Positions 31,772 through 40,541 of a DNA stretch of 64,000 bases are shown in pieces. The notes beneath the pieces were generated by a model. The model saw only the letters and a program-made list of their open reading frames with translations. It was not told the origin of the DNA and did no database searches. The stretch comes from CALBPI01 sp038521865 (GTDB lineage: Bacteria > Pseudomonadota > Gammaproteobacteria > Steroidobacterales > Woeseiaceae). Where the stretch lies: the NCBI GenBank assembly GCA_038521865.1, contig JBCBKO010000007.1, positions 1-64,000 on the forward strand, in the 5' to 3' direction. Each line of letters starts with the position of its first letter. The stretch's first letter is position 1. The position numbers were made by a program, and so were the translations under genes.

Positions 31772-33620
31772 TCGCAGACAGCGATTCATAGGGCTGGGTG
31801 TGCTCTATCTCGCGCTGCCGTTGCTCGTACTCGTGCTGCTGTCGTGGCTAGACCGTCCTTACGACGTGCCAGAGGACTATCGTGTGCAGGCGACAGACTG
31901 GGCGCGAAGTTTCTCAGAGGTGCCCCCTGAAGACGGATGGAACCCGAGTGCCGAAGGGTGGCCCGATGGTCGTCGAGACGGCGAGCCATTCACCAGTATT
32001 TGGTATCGGTTCGAGGTCACCCAGTCCGTGCCGAACCCGGTACTGTACATCGCGTATGGCCACGGCAACTTCGATGTGTGGCAGGACGGGCAAAGACTGT
32101 TTCGGACGGCCGAGGCTCTACAACCGTTACATTACAATCATTCGTCAATCACCGTTCCCTTGGCCAATAGCGCAGTCGGTTCAACGGTGTTCATACGCCT
32201 AACGCGACAGGCTTCCGGACCCCGTTACGGGTTCGTCTACATCGCGCCCGCCGAGCTCGCAAAACGAGACGCGGAAGAACAGGCATTCATTCAACAGCAA
32301 ATGCCCGCCACGGTGCTGACGGTGATGCTCAGTTTCGCTGTGGTTGTCGGTGCGATGTTCCTGATGCGACCTCGCGAACGGCATTACGGTTGGTATGCGC
32401 TCACCATCGCCTTGTGGGCGGGCCACTCGGTTCACAATATGGCAGAGTCGATTTCGTTTTCTCATTTCTGGTTTTTTTCGCTCAATCATCTACTACTTAA
32501 CTGGCTGTTGGCAGAGCTGTTTTTTATCAACCGATATTTCGTCATTCCCGCGCCACGACTGGAGCGGTTCTGTGCAGGGGTCTGCATCCTTCTCGGCATG
32601 GTGCACCTGACAATTACCAGCCAAGCGATCGATAGTCTGAAATTCGAAGGCTATTTCTTCAATTTCTACGTGGTCCTCGAGGTCTGGTACCTCACACTCG
32701 CGGTCATCGTGTCGGCGCGGTACTTCACGGCGGTCCGGCGCCGACTGGACTTTAATAGTGCGAGCCTTTGGTTGGCTTCCGGTATCGTGATTGTTGTCGG
32801 TTTTCGCGATTTTCTCTATGCGATCTTGCCACCGGGGTCACTCCCGGGTTCGGTTTTCTATTTGCAGTATGTCGCCACGATACCGCTGCTGCTATTTGGC
32901 ATTCAGTTGATCCGTCGCTTTGCTCGCGATGCGTATACCGCCGAGATGCGCAATGAGGAGCTCAACCAGTTGGTCGAGGAGCGCACTGCCGCCCTCGAAA
33001 GCACCTATCGCAAGCTCTCCGAGGAAGAGCGAAAGCGGGCGCTCGCGGAAGAACGCAGTCGTTTGATGCGCGATATGCACGACGGGCTAGGTGGTCAATT
33101 GGTACATGCGCTTGCGCTCAGTGAGCAAGTTGATGATGAAGATCTGCAGCGTTCGCTGCGTCTCGCGTTAGACGATCTACGTTTGATTGTCGACTCGCTC
33201 TCGCCGAGCGCGAACTCACTGCAGGATCTGATGGCATCGTATCGCCACCGGGTCAGTAGGCTTTTGCAGCGCACTGGCTTTAACGTCGATTGGCACATTG
33301 GCGATGAGACCGACAGCGTGCAGCTCAAACCGAACGAGGCGCTCAGCGTGCTCCGGATCGTGCAGGAGGCGGTGACCAATGCCGTCCGGCATTCGGGTGG
33401 CGATGTTCTCAGTATCAGCGTCAAGCAGTTGGCGGACGGTCTGCAGCTGACCGTCCGCGACAACGGCGAAGGTATGCCCGAGTCGGTTGTTGAGCGTGGG
33501 CTACGCAATATGAAGGTGCGTGCGAGTGAGCTCGGTGCTGGGCTCAATATCCGTAGTGAACCTGGCGACACCACCATAACGATGCATCTACCGCTTTCTG
33601 GCGTCGCACCGGTCCCCTAG
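31761..33620 (+). CDS. Sensor histidine kinase, 7TMR-DISM/HisKA_3 type
   Basis: 619-residue membrane sensor partner of the preceding regulator. One N-terminal membrane helix (about 9-25) leads to an extracytoplasmic beta-rich domain (about 30-170, YRFEVTQ...VLYIAYGHGNFDVWQDG) and a block of about seven hydrophobic helices (about 180-395). A coiled-coil then joins HisKA_3 with the phosphoacceptor His in MRDMHDGLGGQLVHALAL and HATPase with NAVRHSGG and DNGEGMP. The start overlaps the regulator stop. The extracytoplasmic domain resembles the carbohydrate-binding-like 7TMR-DISM fold; the signal is unknown. Confidence 0.9.
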   Translation: MAISRRQRFIGLGVLYLALPLLVLVLLSWLDRPYDVPEDYRVQATDWARSFSEVPPEDGWNPSAEGWPDGRRDGEPFTSIWYRFEVTQSVPNPVLYIAYGHGNFDVWQDGQRLFRTAEALQPLHYNHSSITVPLANSAVGSTVFIRLTRQASGPRYGFVYIAPAELAKRDAEEQAFIQQQMPATVLTVMLSFAVVVGAMFLMRPRERHYGWYALTIALWAGHSVHNMAESISFSHFWFFSLNHLLLNWLLAELFFINRYFVIPAPRLERFCAGVCILLGMVHLTITSQAIDSLKFEGYFFNFYVVLEVWYLTLAVIVSARYFTAVRRRLDFNSASLWLASGIVIVVGFRDFLYAILPPGSLPGSVFYLQYVATIPLLLFGIQLIRRFARDAYTAEMRNEELNQLVEERTAALESTYRKLSEEERKRALAEERSRLMRDMHDGLGGQLVHALALSEQVDDEDLQRSLRLALDDLRLIVDSLSPSANSLQDLMASYRHRVSRLLQRTGFNVDWHIGDETDSVQLKPNEALSVLRIVQEAVTNAVRHSGGDVLSISVKQLADGLQLTVRDNGEGMPESVVERGLRNMKVRASELGAGLNIRSEPGDTTITMHLPLSGVAPVP

Positions 33621-33718
33621 AGCTAGCGCGACAATCAAAAGCGACGTCACCAATTCCGGTGTCACGCTCTCCAAGTAACCGTTGCTAGCGTGTCTCCCAA
33701 TAATGGGGGTGCACCGTC

Positions 33719-36700
33719 ATGAAGAACGTCAGACTTTTCCTACTTGTTTTGTTGCTGGGTCTTGCAGGTTGTCCGGCCTCCAACGATACCTCGAACGAGG
33801 ACTCGTCGGACGATGAGCGTGATCTGGGGGAAATCAGTGCGGATCCACCGGTGGTGGCGATTAGAGAGGACACCGAAACTCTGCTGATCACAAAGAACTT
33901 CCCAATCGGTGCTGGCACGGATTTTCCCGAGGCTATCTCAGGGGTCAGTATCGAAGTGGGTACGACACCGGATGACGAGTGTCCGGCAGGCGACAACGTG
34001 TCCGGCGCTTTTGAAGTGACCGACTGCGAGAGCTGGCAGTTGACAGCCATGAATGCCGCTTCGGCAAGCTATGCCGTGGGCGCACTGGTTCCGCGGATAC
34101 TACAGGGTGCCAAACCACGTGATGTGACTGAGGTGCTGGTCTATCCGGAAGGGAGAGGGAGTGCCGCGATCATCAAAGCAACCGCCGGCGGGCGCATTCT
34201 GCTGGCAAGAGATGGTGCCGTACTGACCGACTACGACGAAACTCTGGCTAAGGGTGAGCGTTTCTATGGGCCGCGGGTTGCAACCATGACCATCGACGTG
34301 CCAACCGATCAGCTTCCGCCCGATGTTGTTGATGTTTCAGCTACGCCGATTGAGAACTTTCGGCCTCCAGCTCGCTTCGAAGGCGACACGGAAGGTGATA
34401 CCAGCGCGAGCTATGGCCTGGCTCTGACGACAGACAATCGCATCTTCGAGTGGGGTTGGCGACAGAAGCAAGTGGCACTATTCGATGCCGAAACCGGCGT
34501 TTTCGAGCTCGATTTCAGTCCCTTCGGTACTGGAGTCTTTGAGCCGACTGAGGAAGCGGTGGAACGCGAGCGTCAAGTGATCCGGGACAGCCTGGTGGCA
34601 ACCACTCGTGAAATGAACGAACTGGCCGAGTTCGCATCTCGCAACAACGCACAGTGGACTCAAGTGGTTGCTGTCGACCGTCCCCCCATTGCTGGCGTAG
34701 AGACTGAGTATGGTGACGTCTTGCTCGCCTTCCGTACGGGTGTCACAGGAATGGCGCTGGCGGCTGATGGACGCGTCGCCATTTGGGGTGACCCAGTAAA
34801 CACCTACTTCCCTGAGCGAGAGCTAGGGGATGACCTAAACCGTTTGCCCTTGTGGCTGGGACGCGCAGGTGACATCCAACAGATCAGCAGCGAGTCGGGC
34901 GGTCTGGTTGTGCTGAGCGGCGCTGGCCAAGTGGCATTCGACAGCGGTCGGTCGATCGCTAATCGCGGACGTGCGATTTTCGTCGATGCCGTGCCTGGGT
35001 TGCCTGCTGGCACGACGGTTCAGATTGCGGGTATGCGCGCACGAATGCGCGATGGCAGTGTTTGGCAGTGGCGAATGGCTGCGGACGGATCTCCAACGGT
35101 CGCCCAGCGTGTGCCGGGCATCACCGATGCTGTGGACTTGCCGGACCCTAATCAGAATCTTGCGATCCTCGCTGACGGAACAATGATGAGTTGGGATTTT
35201 GAGGCATCGGATTCTGTGCCCTCTGGCGTTCGGCCGTTCCCGCTTCCCGGCGTAGGGTCGGTAGCTGCGGTTTCGGGCGATGTTGTTATCGATAGCGAAT
35301 GCGGCCGCGGCTGGCACCGTCTGGTGGACTCTCAATCCGAGCAGGTCGAAATGATCCCGATGGTGGGTCTTGGCGGTGCGGATACGTGCAATGCCGGTGC
35401 GAGGTCGCACATTGTGCAGGTGATCATCATGCGCGACGAAAAAACGTCTTTCCCACTCAATAGCGTATTCGTTACTTCGCCGGACGGACCTGTTTTCTGT
35501 GCGGATACAATGCCACGTCGCTGCTGGTGGCTTGGCGACCCGAGCCAAAACCCGACGTTTGAGGTTCAAGTTGATTCTGACACATCGCGTGTACTCGACT
35601 GGCGCTGGGATTGCGGGTCGATGAGTGAGCGCTCGCTACCCGTGCTCTTGCGATCGGACGGCGAACCCGGCAGTGCCAACCTTTGTAAGGTGACGATCAC
35701 GGGCGACGGCCCGTTCCCGTTTGAGGATCCACCCGGGACGCTATTGGTCGAAATCAGTGGTCGCGGATCGGTGGTCGATTCGCTATCGGCAATCGATTGC
35801 GGCACGGACTGCACAGCAACGTTGCCAGCAGGTACACGACTCACGCTGACCGCCACACCCGATACGGGTGCGGCATTCTCGAACTGGGCTGACACGGGTT
35901 GCACCGATGATCGGGCAAACCCCGTGATTGTCGTGGCGGTATCCGGTGAGGTCACTTGTCGCGCCATTTTCGAGGACATCGTGGTGGGCAACGTCCCGCC
36001 GGTTGCTCGGTTTACCATTGATCCGATCACGATGGTATCGGTGGGCCAGACGATCACCTTGAACGCCACTGCAAGTGCCGATCCGGATGGCTCGATTATC
36101 AGCTGGGCATGGGATCTCAATGCCGATGGTGTCGCCGATGCATCGGGCGAGGTCGTTGACGTGAGCTTCGCGACCGCGGGGCAGCAAGAAATCACGTTGA
36201 CGGTGACCGACAATGAAGGGCTTACGGCGTCGTTGTCACAAGGTTTGATCGTCAGTGCGGGGTTGAGCGCGCCACCGGTTGCGAGCTTCACGATCTCGCC
36301 TAGCAATCGCCAGCTGGCTGGCAGCACTTTCAACTTCGACGCGAGCGCCAGCACCGATGATGTCGGGATTGTCAGTTACGAATGGGACTTGAGTGCAAAC
36401 GGGTCGTTTGAAGGATCCGGTGTGACCTACAGTGTGAGGATAGATGATGTTGGGATTCGGCAGATGCGTTTGCGGGTGACCGACGCCGACGGCCAGTTTT
36501 CCGATCAGCTTCAAGACGTGATCGCCGAGCCGCCTCCACCACCCACCGGTGAATTCTCAGTGGTTGTGCGAGTGCAGGGCAGTGGTCAGGTGCAGGTTGA
36601 ACCGCTTGGTCGCACGTTGCTCGACAGTGAGTGCGACGGTGATTCGTGTTTCCTGACAGAAATTCCGAGTGGGACCACGCTGACACTGACTGCATCGCCA

Positions 36701-36817
36701 TTTACCCCCGCGGCGTTTGCAGGCTGGACCACACCGCAATGCGACAACATCCCCGATCCCGACACCTGCGAGATCATTGTGACCAGCAATCGTGAGGTGG
36801 TCGCCGTGTTCAACTAG
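33719..36817 (+). CDS. Large RCC1/InlB-repeat/PKD lipoprotein
   Basis: 1032-residue surface or periplasmic lipoprotein; lipobox LAGC (Cys18) after a short signal peptide, then a Ser/Asp/Glu linker. About 90-520 is beta-propeller-like with RCC1-type strands (ALTTDNRIFEWG, ALAADGRVAIWG, RMRDGSVWQW, ILADGTMMSW). A divergent InlB-type repeat follows (LLVEISGRGSVVDS...CRAIF, about 675-755), then two PKD domains (about 757-930: ARFTIDPITMVSVGQTITLNATASADPDG and ASFTISPSNRQLAGSTFNFDASASTDD) and a second InlB-type repeat at the end. No enzyme motif. GGGGGTG lies 8 nt before ATG. Likely binding or adhesive function. Confidence 0.85.
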   Translation: MKNVRLFLLVLLLGLAGCPASNDTSNEDSSDDERDLGEISADPPVVAIREDTETLLITKNFPIGAGTDFPEAISGVSIEVGTTPDDECPAGDNVSGAFEVTDCESWQLTAMNAASASYAVGALVPRILQGAKPRDVTEVLVYPEGRGSAAIIKATAGGRILLARDGAVLTDYDETLAKGERFYGPRVATMTIDVPTDQLPPDVVDVSATPIENFRPPARFEGDTEGDTSASYGLALTTDNRIFEWGWRQKQVALFDAETGVFELDFSPFGTGVFEPTEEAVERERQVIRDSLVATTREMNELAEFASRNNAQWTQVVAVDRPPIAGVETEYGDVLLAFRTGVTGMALAADGRVAIWGDPVNTYFPERELGDDLNRLPLWLGRAGDIQQISSESGGLVVLSGAGQVAFDSGRSIANRGRAIFVDAVPGLPAGTTVQIAGMRARMRDGSVWQWRMAADGSPTVAQRVPGITDAVDLPDPNQNLAILADGTMMSWDFEASDSVPSGVRPFPLPGVGSVAAVSGDVVIDSECGRGWHRLVDSQSEQVEMIPMVGLGGADTCNAGARSHIVQVIIMRDEKTSFPLNSVFVTSPDGPVFCADTMPRRCWWLGDPSQNPTFEVQVDSDTSRVLDWRWDCGSMSERSLPVLLRSDGEPGSANLCKVTITGDGPFPFEDPPGTLLVEISGRGSVVDSLSAIDCGTDCTATLPAGTRLTLTATPDTGAAFSNWADTGCTDDRANPVIVVAVSGEVTCRAIFEDIVVGNVPPVARFTIDPITMVSVGQTITLNATASADPDGSIISWAWDLNADGVADASGEVVDVSFATAGQQEITLTVTDNEGLTASLSQGLIVSAGLSAPPVASFTISPSNRQLAGSTFNFDASASTDDVGIVSYEWDLSANGSFEGSGVTYSVRIDDVGIRQMRLRVTDADGQFSDQLQDVIAEPPPPPTGEFSVVVRVQGSGQVQVEPLGRTLLDSECDGDSCFLTEIPSGTTLTLTASPFTPAAFAGWTTPQCDNIPDPDTCEIIVTSNREVVAVFN

Positions 36818-36834
36818 GGGCGGGTGCTAGTGGC

Positions 36835-38076
36835 TTAGCTAGGCGATGTCAGACTCCGCAGCAGGTCGTCGTTATTGAGGTCGGGCCATGTCTGGATGGC
36901 CTGCGCTGCAGCCTTGCGGGATTTTTCTGAATTCCCGGCTGCCTGGTAGCGCTGAATCAAAGTGAGCACGTCTTCCTTGCATCGCTTATCTAAAGTGTCG
37001 GCAACGTTGGTGCCGGTCAGAGTAGCTACTTCCGCCGACACGATATGCCGATCAACACCGCCGAGACTGTACTTGTAAGGTTCATTGCCGATGGTGAAAT
37101 CAAATCGTTTCATGCCGTTCGCAATCGCCCAACGAATGCAGTGCGCCTGCGACATCAGTCCAACCGAAAGATCGCGGACGCGCTCGTCGCGCCCGGATAC
37201 GTGGAACAGCACGTGGCGCTTCGCGCGGTCCACGTAGTTGGCCTGGGCGGCGACGGGCTGGCCGTCTTTCCACAAGATGGCGAGATAAACCATGCCTTGC
37301 GCCAGACCCAGCATGACCACTTCTTTAAACAACTCGGCGAGACGTGTGGATCGCTTCTGTCCTTTCTGGTGCACATGCTTCTGATACCAGAGCTTTGACA
37401 GGATGGTCACGTCACGGGTGTAAGTCTCCGGGCGCGACTTGTGGATGGTGAGTGCCGGATCTTCATCGAGTTGGCGAAGCAGTCGACGCAGCTTCTGTCT
37501 GGAGTTGGCGCTGAGCCCAGCAAGGTAGTCTTCAAAATGCGTCGGTAGCTCGATGTGCGGGCAAATGAGATTGTTGGTCTGACCGTCGTTGATCAGATGC
37601 CGGTTGGCTTTGACTGCGAAAACGTTCGTATCGAAGGCGTTCGTGAACAAATTGAGCCGTCGCTCTGAACTGTTGAAGTAGTTGAGGATGATCCTGGCGA
37701 AGTCCATTTTCGACACCTCACGGGCGAACGCTTCGCAAACCGCTTGCTCGACCTCGGGATCACATAGGATCCCCGTGTAGTCTGCGTCGAACACGTGCCC
37801 TAGCATATCCAGTACGTTGGTCAGGCACGCGGCGCCCTTGCTCCATTGTGTCGTGACCATTAGTGGGAGCAAGCCCACACAGCGCCCGTCATCCGACCAG
37901 GCGGTCAGCACCCGAAAGTTGCCTGCGACGCGAGGGGCGATCGCACAAATGAAGTCGGAGGAAAGGTAGAGGTGGGCGTGAGGGTCGATGCTGTAGAGCT
38001 CGTCCCAGGTCAGTTCGATGTCGTGCAGTCGCTCAACGGTGGCGATGATCTCGATGCGCATGCTGCAGTCTGGCAT
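36835..38076 (-). CDS. FemAB/BioF2-like GNAT acyltransferase
   Basis: 413-residue cytoplasmic protein of the CelD/BcsL (Acetyltransf_6) type. The GNAT-like region shows LSANSRQKLRRLLRQLDEDPALTIHKS, LAILWKDGQPVAAQANYVDRAKRHVLFHVSGRDERV, and LMSQAHCIRWAIANGMKRFDFTIGNEPYKYSLGG; the last block (the F-G-x-E/YK signature) is characteristic. Such enzymes transfer acyl or amino-acyl groups in cell-surface or polysaccharide metabolism. ATG 38076 is used; an internal ATG at 38061 is an alternative. It diverges from the TonB receptor, and the Zur box lies 21 bp upstream. Confidence 0.75.
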   Translation of the reverse strand: MPDCSMRIEIIATVERLHDIELTWDELYSIDPHAHLYLSSDFICAIAPRVAGNFRVLTAWSDDGRCVGLLPLMVTTQWSKGAACLTNVLDMLGHVFDADYTGILCDPEVEQAVCEAFAREVSKMDFARIILNYFNSSERRLNLFTNAFDTNVFAVKANRHLINDGQTNNLICPHIELPTHFEDYLAGLSANSRQKLRRLLRQLDEDPALTIHKSRPETYTRDVTILSKLWYQKHVHQKGQKRSTRLAELFKEVVMLGLAQGMVYLAILWKDGQPVAAQANYVDRAKRHVLFHVSGRDERVRDLSVGLMSQAHCIRWAIANGMKRFDFTIGNEPYKYSLGGVDRHIVSAEVATLTGTNVADTLDKRCKEDVLTLIQRYQAAGNSEKSRKAAAQAIQTWPDLNNDDLLRSLTSPS

Positions 38077-38097
38077 ATCCAGAGTAGTTCACGTCCA

Positions 38098-38119
38098 GAA
38101 TGTAATGGTATAACATTAC
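38098..38119. promoter_or_regulatory. Zur box overlapping an extended -10 promoter
   Basis: GAATGTAATGGTATAACATTAC matches the gammaproteobacterial Zur consensus (GAAATGTTATA-rich palindrome) at about 18 of 22 positions with one gap. The arms GTAATG/CATTAC are a perfect inverted repeat. It covers an extended -10 (TGG-TATAAC, 38106-38114) with a TTCACG -35-like element 16 bp upstream, so Zur binding would block transcription of the TonB receptor. Confidence 0.65.
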
Positions 38120-38126
38120 GCCCCCC

Positions 38127-38150
38127 GTAAGCCGGATCAGGGCGGCTTAC
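38127..38150 (+). other. Leader hairpin of TonB receptor mRNA
   Basis: GTAAGCC-GGATCAGGGC-GGCTTAC, a perfect 7-bp stem flanked by C-runs, in the 5' untranslated region. Its role is unknown; it is too far from the start (38191) to block ribosome binding directly. Confidence 0.35.
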
Positions 38151-38190
38151 ACCCCCCCGAGCGACTAGAAAATTCATCCAGAGGGTCAAA

Positions 38191-40410
38191 ATGAGAATCA
38201 GACGTAAACCATTGCCTGCCAGCCTGATGCTGCTGGGGGCGACTATGGCGGCAGCGAATGCCCAGGACACCCAGACCGATACCGACATCGACGAAGTCAT
38301 CGTTCGTTCGTCGCCGCTCCGCACGAGCGTGAATGAAATTGTGCTGGGAACAACCGTTGTGGACCGCGACGAGATTGTCCGTGACCTCGACTACACCATT
38401 GGTCAGACGTTGGCGCGTCAGCCGGGTGTCAGCTCGACGTTCTTTGGCCCCGGCGCCTCGCGTCCGATCATTCGCGGCCTTGGCGGTGATCGTATCCGCA
38501 TTCTGACCAACGACATTTCGGCATTCGACGTGTCAACGTCGAGCGGCGACCACCTTGTTGCCACTGAAGTCGGTACCGCTCAGAGCATTGAGATCATCCG
38601 CGGTGCGTCAACGTTACGCTTTGGTCAAAACGCGGTAGGCGGCATCGTCAATGTCTATGACAACCGCATCGCTCGCAGCCTGCCGGAAGGTGGCTACGAC
38701 CTCGAATTCAACGCAGCGCATTCCACCGTAGATGACGGCAACATCATCGGCGGTAGCGCTGACTTCGCACTCGGCGAGAACTTTGTATTCCATCTGGATG
38801 GAAGCGATCGCGAATCCAAAGACTACGAAGTTCCCGGCTTCGCGAGCGAAGAGGCTGAAGAAGAAGGTCTCGAGAACCTCGTAGAAAACAGTAAGTCTTT
38901 GGCCACCTCCGCAACCGCTGGTCTGTCGTGGGTTGGGGAGAAGGGTTACCTCGGCTTCGCCGTGGGCTTCCAGGAAGGCAAATACGGCCTGCCAGGTGGC
39001 AAAAAAGAAGAAGAGGAGGAAGAGGGTGAAGATATCGACGGCTTTGTTACTGCTTTCGCCGAAGGCGATGAAGAGGGCGGTATCACCATCGATTTCGAGC
39101 AGGTGCGTTTTGACATCGACGGCGAGTACAACTTTGACTCGGGCATCATCGAGACTGCCAAATTCCGCTTTGGTCTGGCTGACTACGAGCACACCGAGTT
39201 CGCTGGCGATGAGCCTGAGACGCTGTTCACCAACGACGAGTGGGAGATGCGCGCCGAGGCCTTCCTGGGCGACTTTGACTATGGTCGTGGCGTTGCCACC
39301 GGCACCATTGGCTTCACGCTAGCAGATCGTGAGTTCGAAGCGGATGGCGATGAAGCGTTTATCCCGCTGAATGAGCAGTCCAAGTGGGGCATCTTCGGGC
39401 TTGGTCGTTACACGTTCGATAACTACATCCTCGAAGCCAGTGCGCGTATCGACGGACAGGAAAACGAGACGACTAATCTCGCATTCGAGGGTGGCAGTTT
39501 CAGTGACGACCGTACGACGTTCTCCGCGGCGTTCACCGGTATCTACCAGCTCGACGACACCAGCAGCATCGGCCTGAACTTTGCGCGCTCTGAGCGCGCG
39601 CCGACAGCGGAAGAGCTGTTCTCGAACGGCTTCCATCCGGCGACCAGTGCGGTTGAGATCGGTGATGTCAATCTCGACACCGAGGTGGCGAACTCGATTG
39701 AGTTCTCATACCAGAAAGACATCGGCGCTCTAGGCTTTGGCGCAAACGTCTACTTCATTGACTACACCGACTTTATTTTCCTGAGCCCGACGGGCGACTT
39801 CTTTGAAGAAGGCGAGCCGTTCCCGTTCGATGAAGGCTTCCCGGTATTTGCGTACCAGCAAGCCAACGCCGAGCTGTGGGGTTTCGAGATGGAAGTCGAC
39901 TACCTTGCTGTTGACCAGGGCGACGTGCGCGTAACGCTGGATGGTCAGGTTGACCTCGCTCGCGGTGAATCGACGGAGGCAACTTCGTTCGGTGGCATTG
40001 ATAACGTTCGTGGTGAGTTCTCACCGCTGGGCGGCAACGCGACTACGGTGGACGCTGGCGATCTGCCGTTCTTCCCGCCGGTACGTTTCCTCGGTGGCAT
40101 CAACATCGACTACGAGCCGATGAATGCAAGCCTGCGTTTCGAAGTGCAGTACGTGGCCGATCAGAATCGCGTAGGCGTAAATCCTGAAGGCAGTGAAGTG
40201 GACATCCCGGGTAGCACCCCGACCGATAACTTCACGTTCTTCAACGTCTACTTCGATATCGCGCCCATCCAGAGCGCCGAGAACGTGACCTTCTCACTGC
40301 GTGCGCGCAACCTCACCAACGAGTTTGCACGTTCGGCGACGTCGTTCCTGGCGCAGTCAGCACCGCTGCCGGGTCGTGACATTCGTTTCGGAGTGAACGT
40401 GCAGTTCTGA
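38191..40410 (+). CDS. ZnuD-like TonB-dependent outer-membrane receptor with Glu-rich loop
   Basis: 739-residue outer-membrane transporter that probably imports zinc under TonB control. Signal peptide ending MAAANA; TonB-box-like DEVIVRSS; plug domain about 40-160 (QTLARQPGVSSTFFGPGASRPIIRGLGGDRIRILTNDIS); then a 22-strand-type barrel ending VNVQF. The plug and the segment GLSWVGEKGYLGFAVGF...YGLPG resemble ZnuD. In ZnuD relatives the loop after YGVPG is usually His-rich; here it is KKEEEEEEGED (271-281), with a second acidic stretch SEEAEEE (219-225). GAGGG precedes ATG. Confidence 0.85.
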   Translation: MRIRRKPLPASLMLLGATMAAANAQDTQTDTDIDEVIVRSSPLRTSVNEIVLGTTVVDRDEIVRDLDYTIGQTLARQPGVSSTFFGPGASRPIIRGLGGDRIRILTNDISAFDVSTSSGDHLVATEVGTAQSIEIIRGASTLRFGQNAVGGIVNVYDNRIARSLPEGGYDLEFNAAHSTVDDGNIIGGSADFALGENFVFHLDGSDRESKDYEVPGFASEEAEEEGLENLVENSKSLATSATAGLSWVGEKGYLGFAVGFQEGKYGLPGGKKEEEEEEGEDIDGFVTAFAEGDEEGGITIDFEQVRFDIDGEYNFDSGIIETAKFRFGLADYEHTEFAGDEPETLFTNDEWEMRAEAFLGDFDYGRGVATGTIGFTLADREFEADGDEAFIPLNEQSKWGIFGLGRYTFDNYILEASARIDGQENETTNLAFEGGSFSDDRTTFSAAFTGIYQLDDTSSIGLNFARSERAPTAEELFSNGFHPATSAVEIGDVNLDTEVANSIEFSYQKDIGALGFGANVYFIDYTDFIFLSPTGDFFEEGEPFPFDEGFPVFAYQQANAELWGFEMEVDYLAVDQGDVRVTLDGQVDLARGESTEATSFGGIDNVRGEFSPLGGNATTVDAGDLPFFPPVRFLGGINIDYEPMNASLRFEVQYVADQNRVGVNPEGSEVDIPGSTPTDNFTFFNVYFDIAPIQSAENVTFSLRARNLTNEFARSATSFLAQSAPLPGRDIRFGVNVQF

Positions 40411-40433
40411 TCCGAGCGCGATGCGTTGAATCA

Positions 40434-40466
40434 GGCCTCTGCCGTCTCGGTGGCAGAGGCCTTTTT
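40434..40466 (+). terminator. Rho-independent terminator after the TonB receptor
   Basis: Perfect 10-bp stem GGCCTCTGCC/GGCAGAGGCC with an 8-nt loop followed by TTTTT. Confidence 0.93.
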
Positions 40467-40529
40467 CATGCTGATCGCCGATATTTGCTCCCGATGATGT
40501 CAGTGGCGCGTTTGACGGTTTGCTAGCGT

Positions 40530-40535
40530 TATACT
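40530..40535 (+). promoter_or_regulatory. -10 box (TATACT) 6 nt before the hldE start
   Basis: TATACT-CTCGCG-ATG: the box ends 6 nt before the hldE start and no Shine-Dalgarno is present. TTGACG lies 12 bp upstream, too close for a normal -35. See the leaderless-gene finding. Confidence 0.5.
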
Positions 40536-40541
40536 CTCGCG

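Noticed and set aside
35566..36354. 262-residue open frame opposite the large lipoprotein
   Set aside because: Consequence of the Ser/Thr-rich repeat coding of the real gene; no signal or motif.
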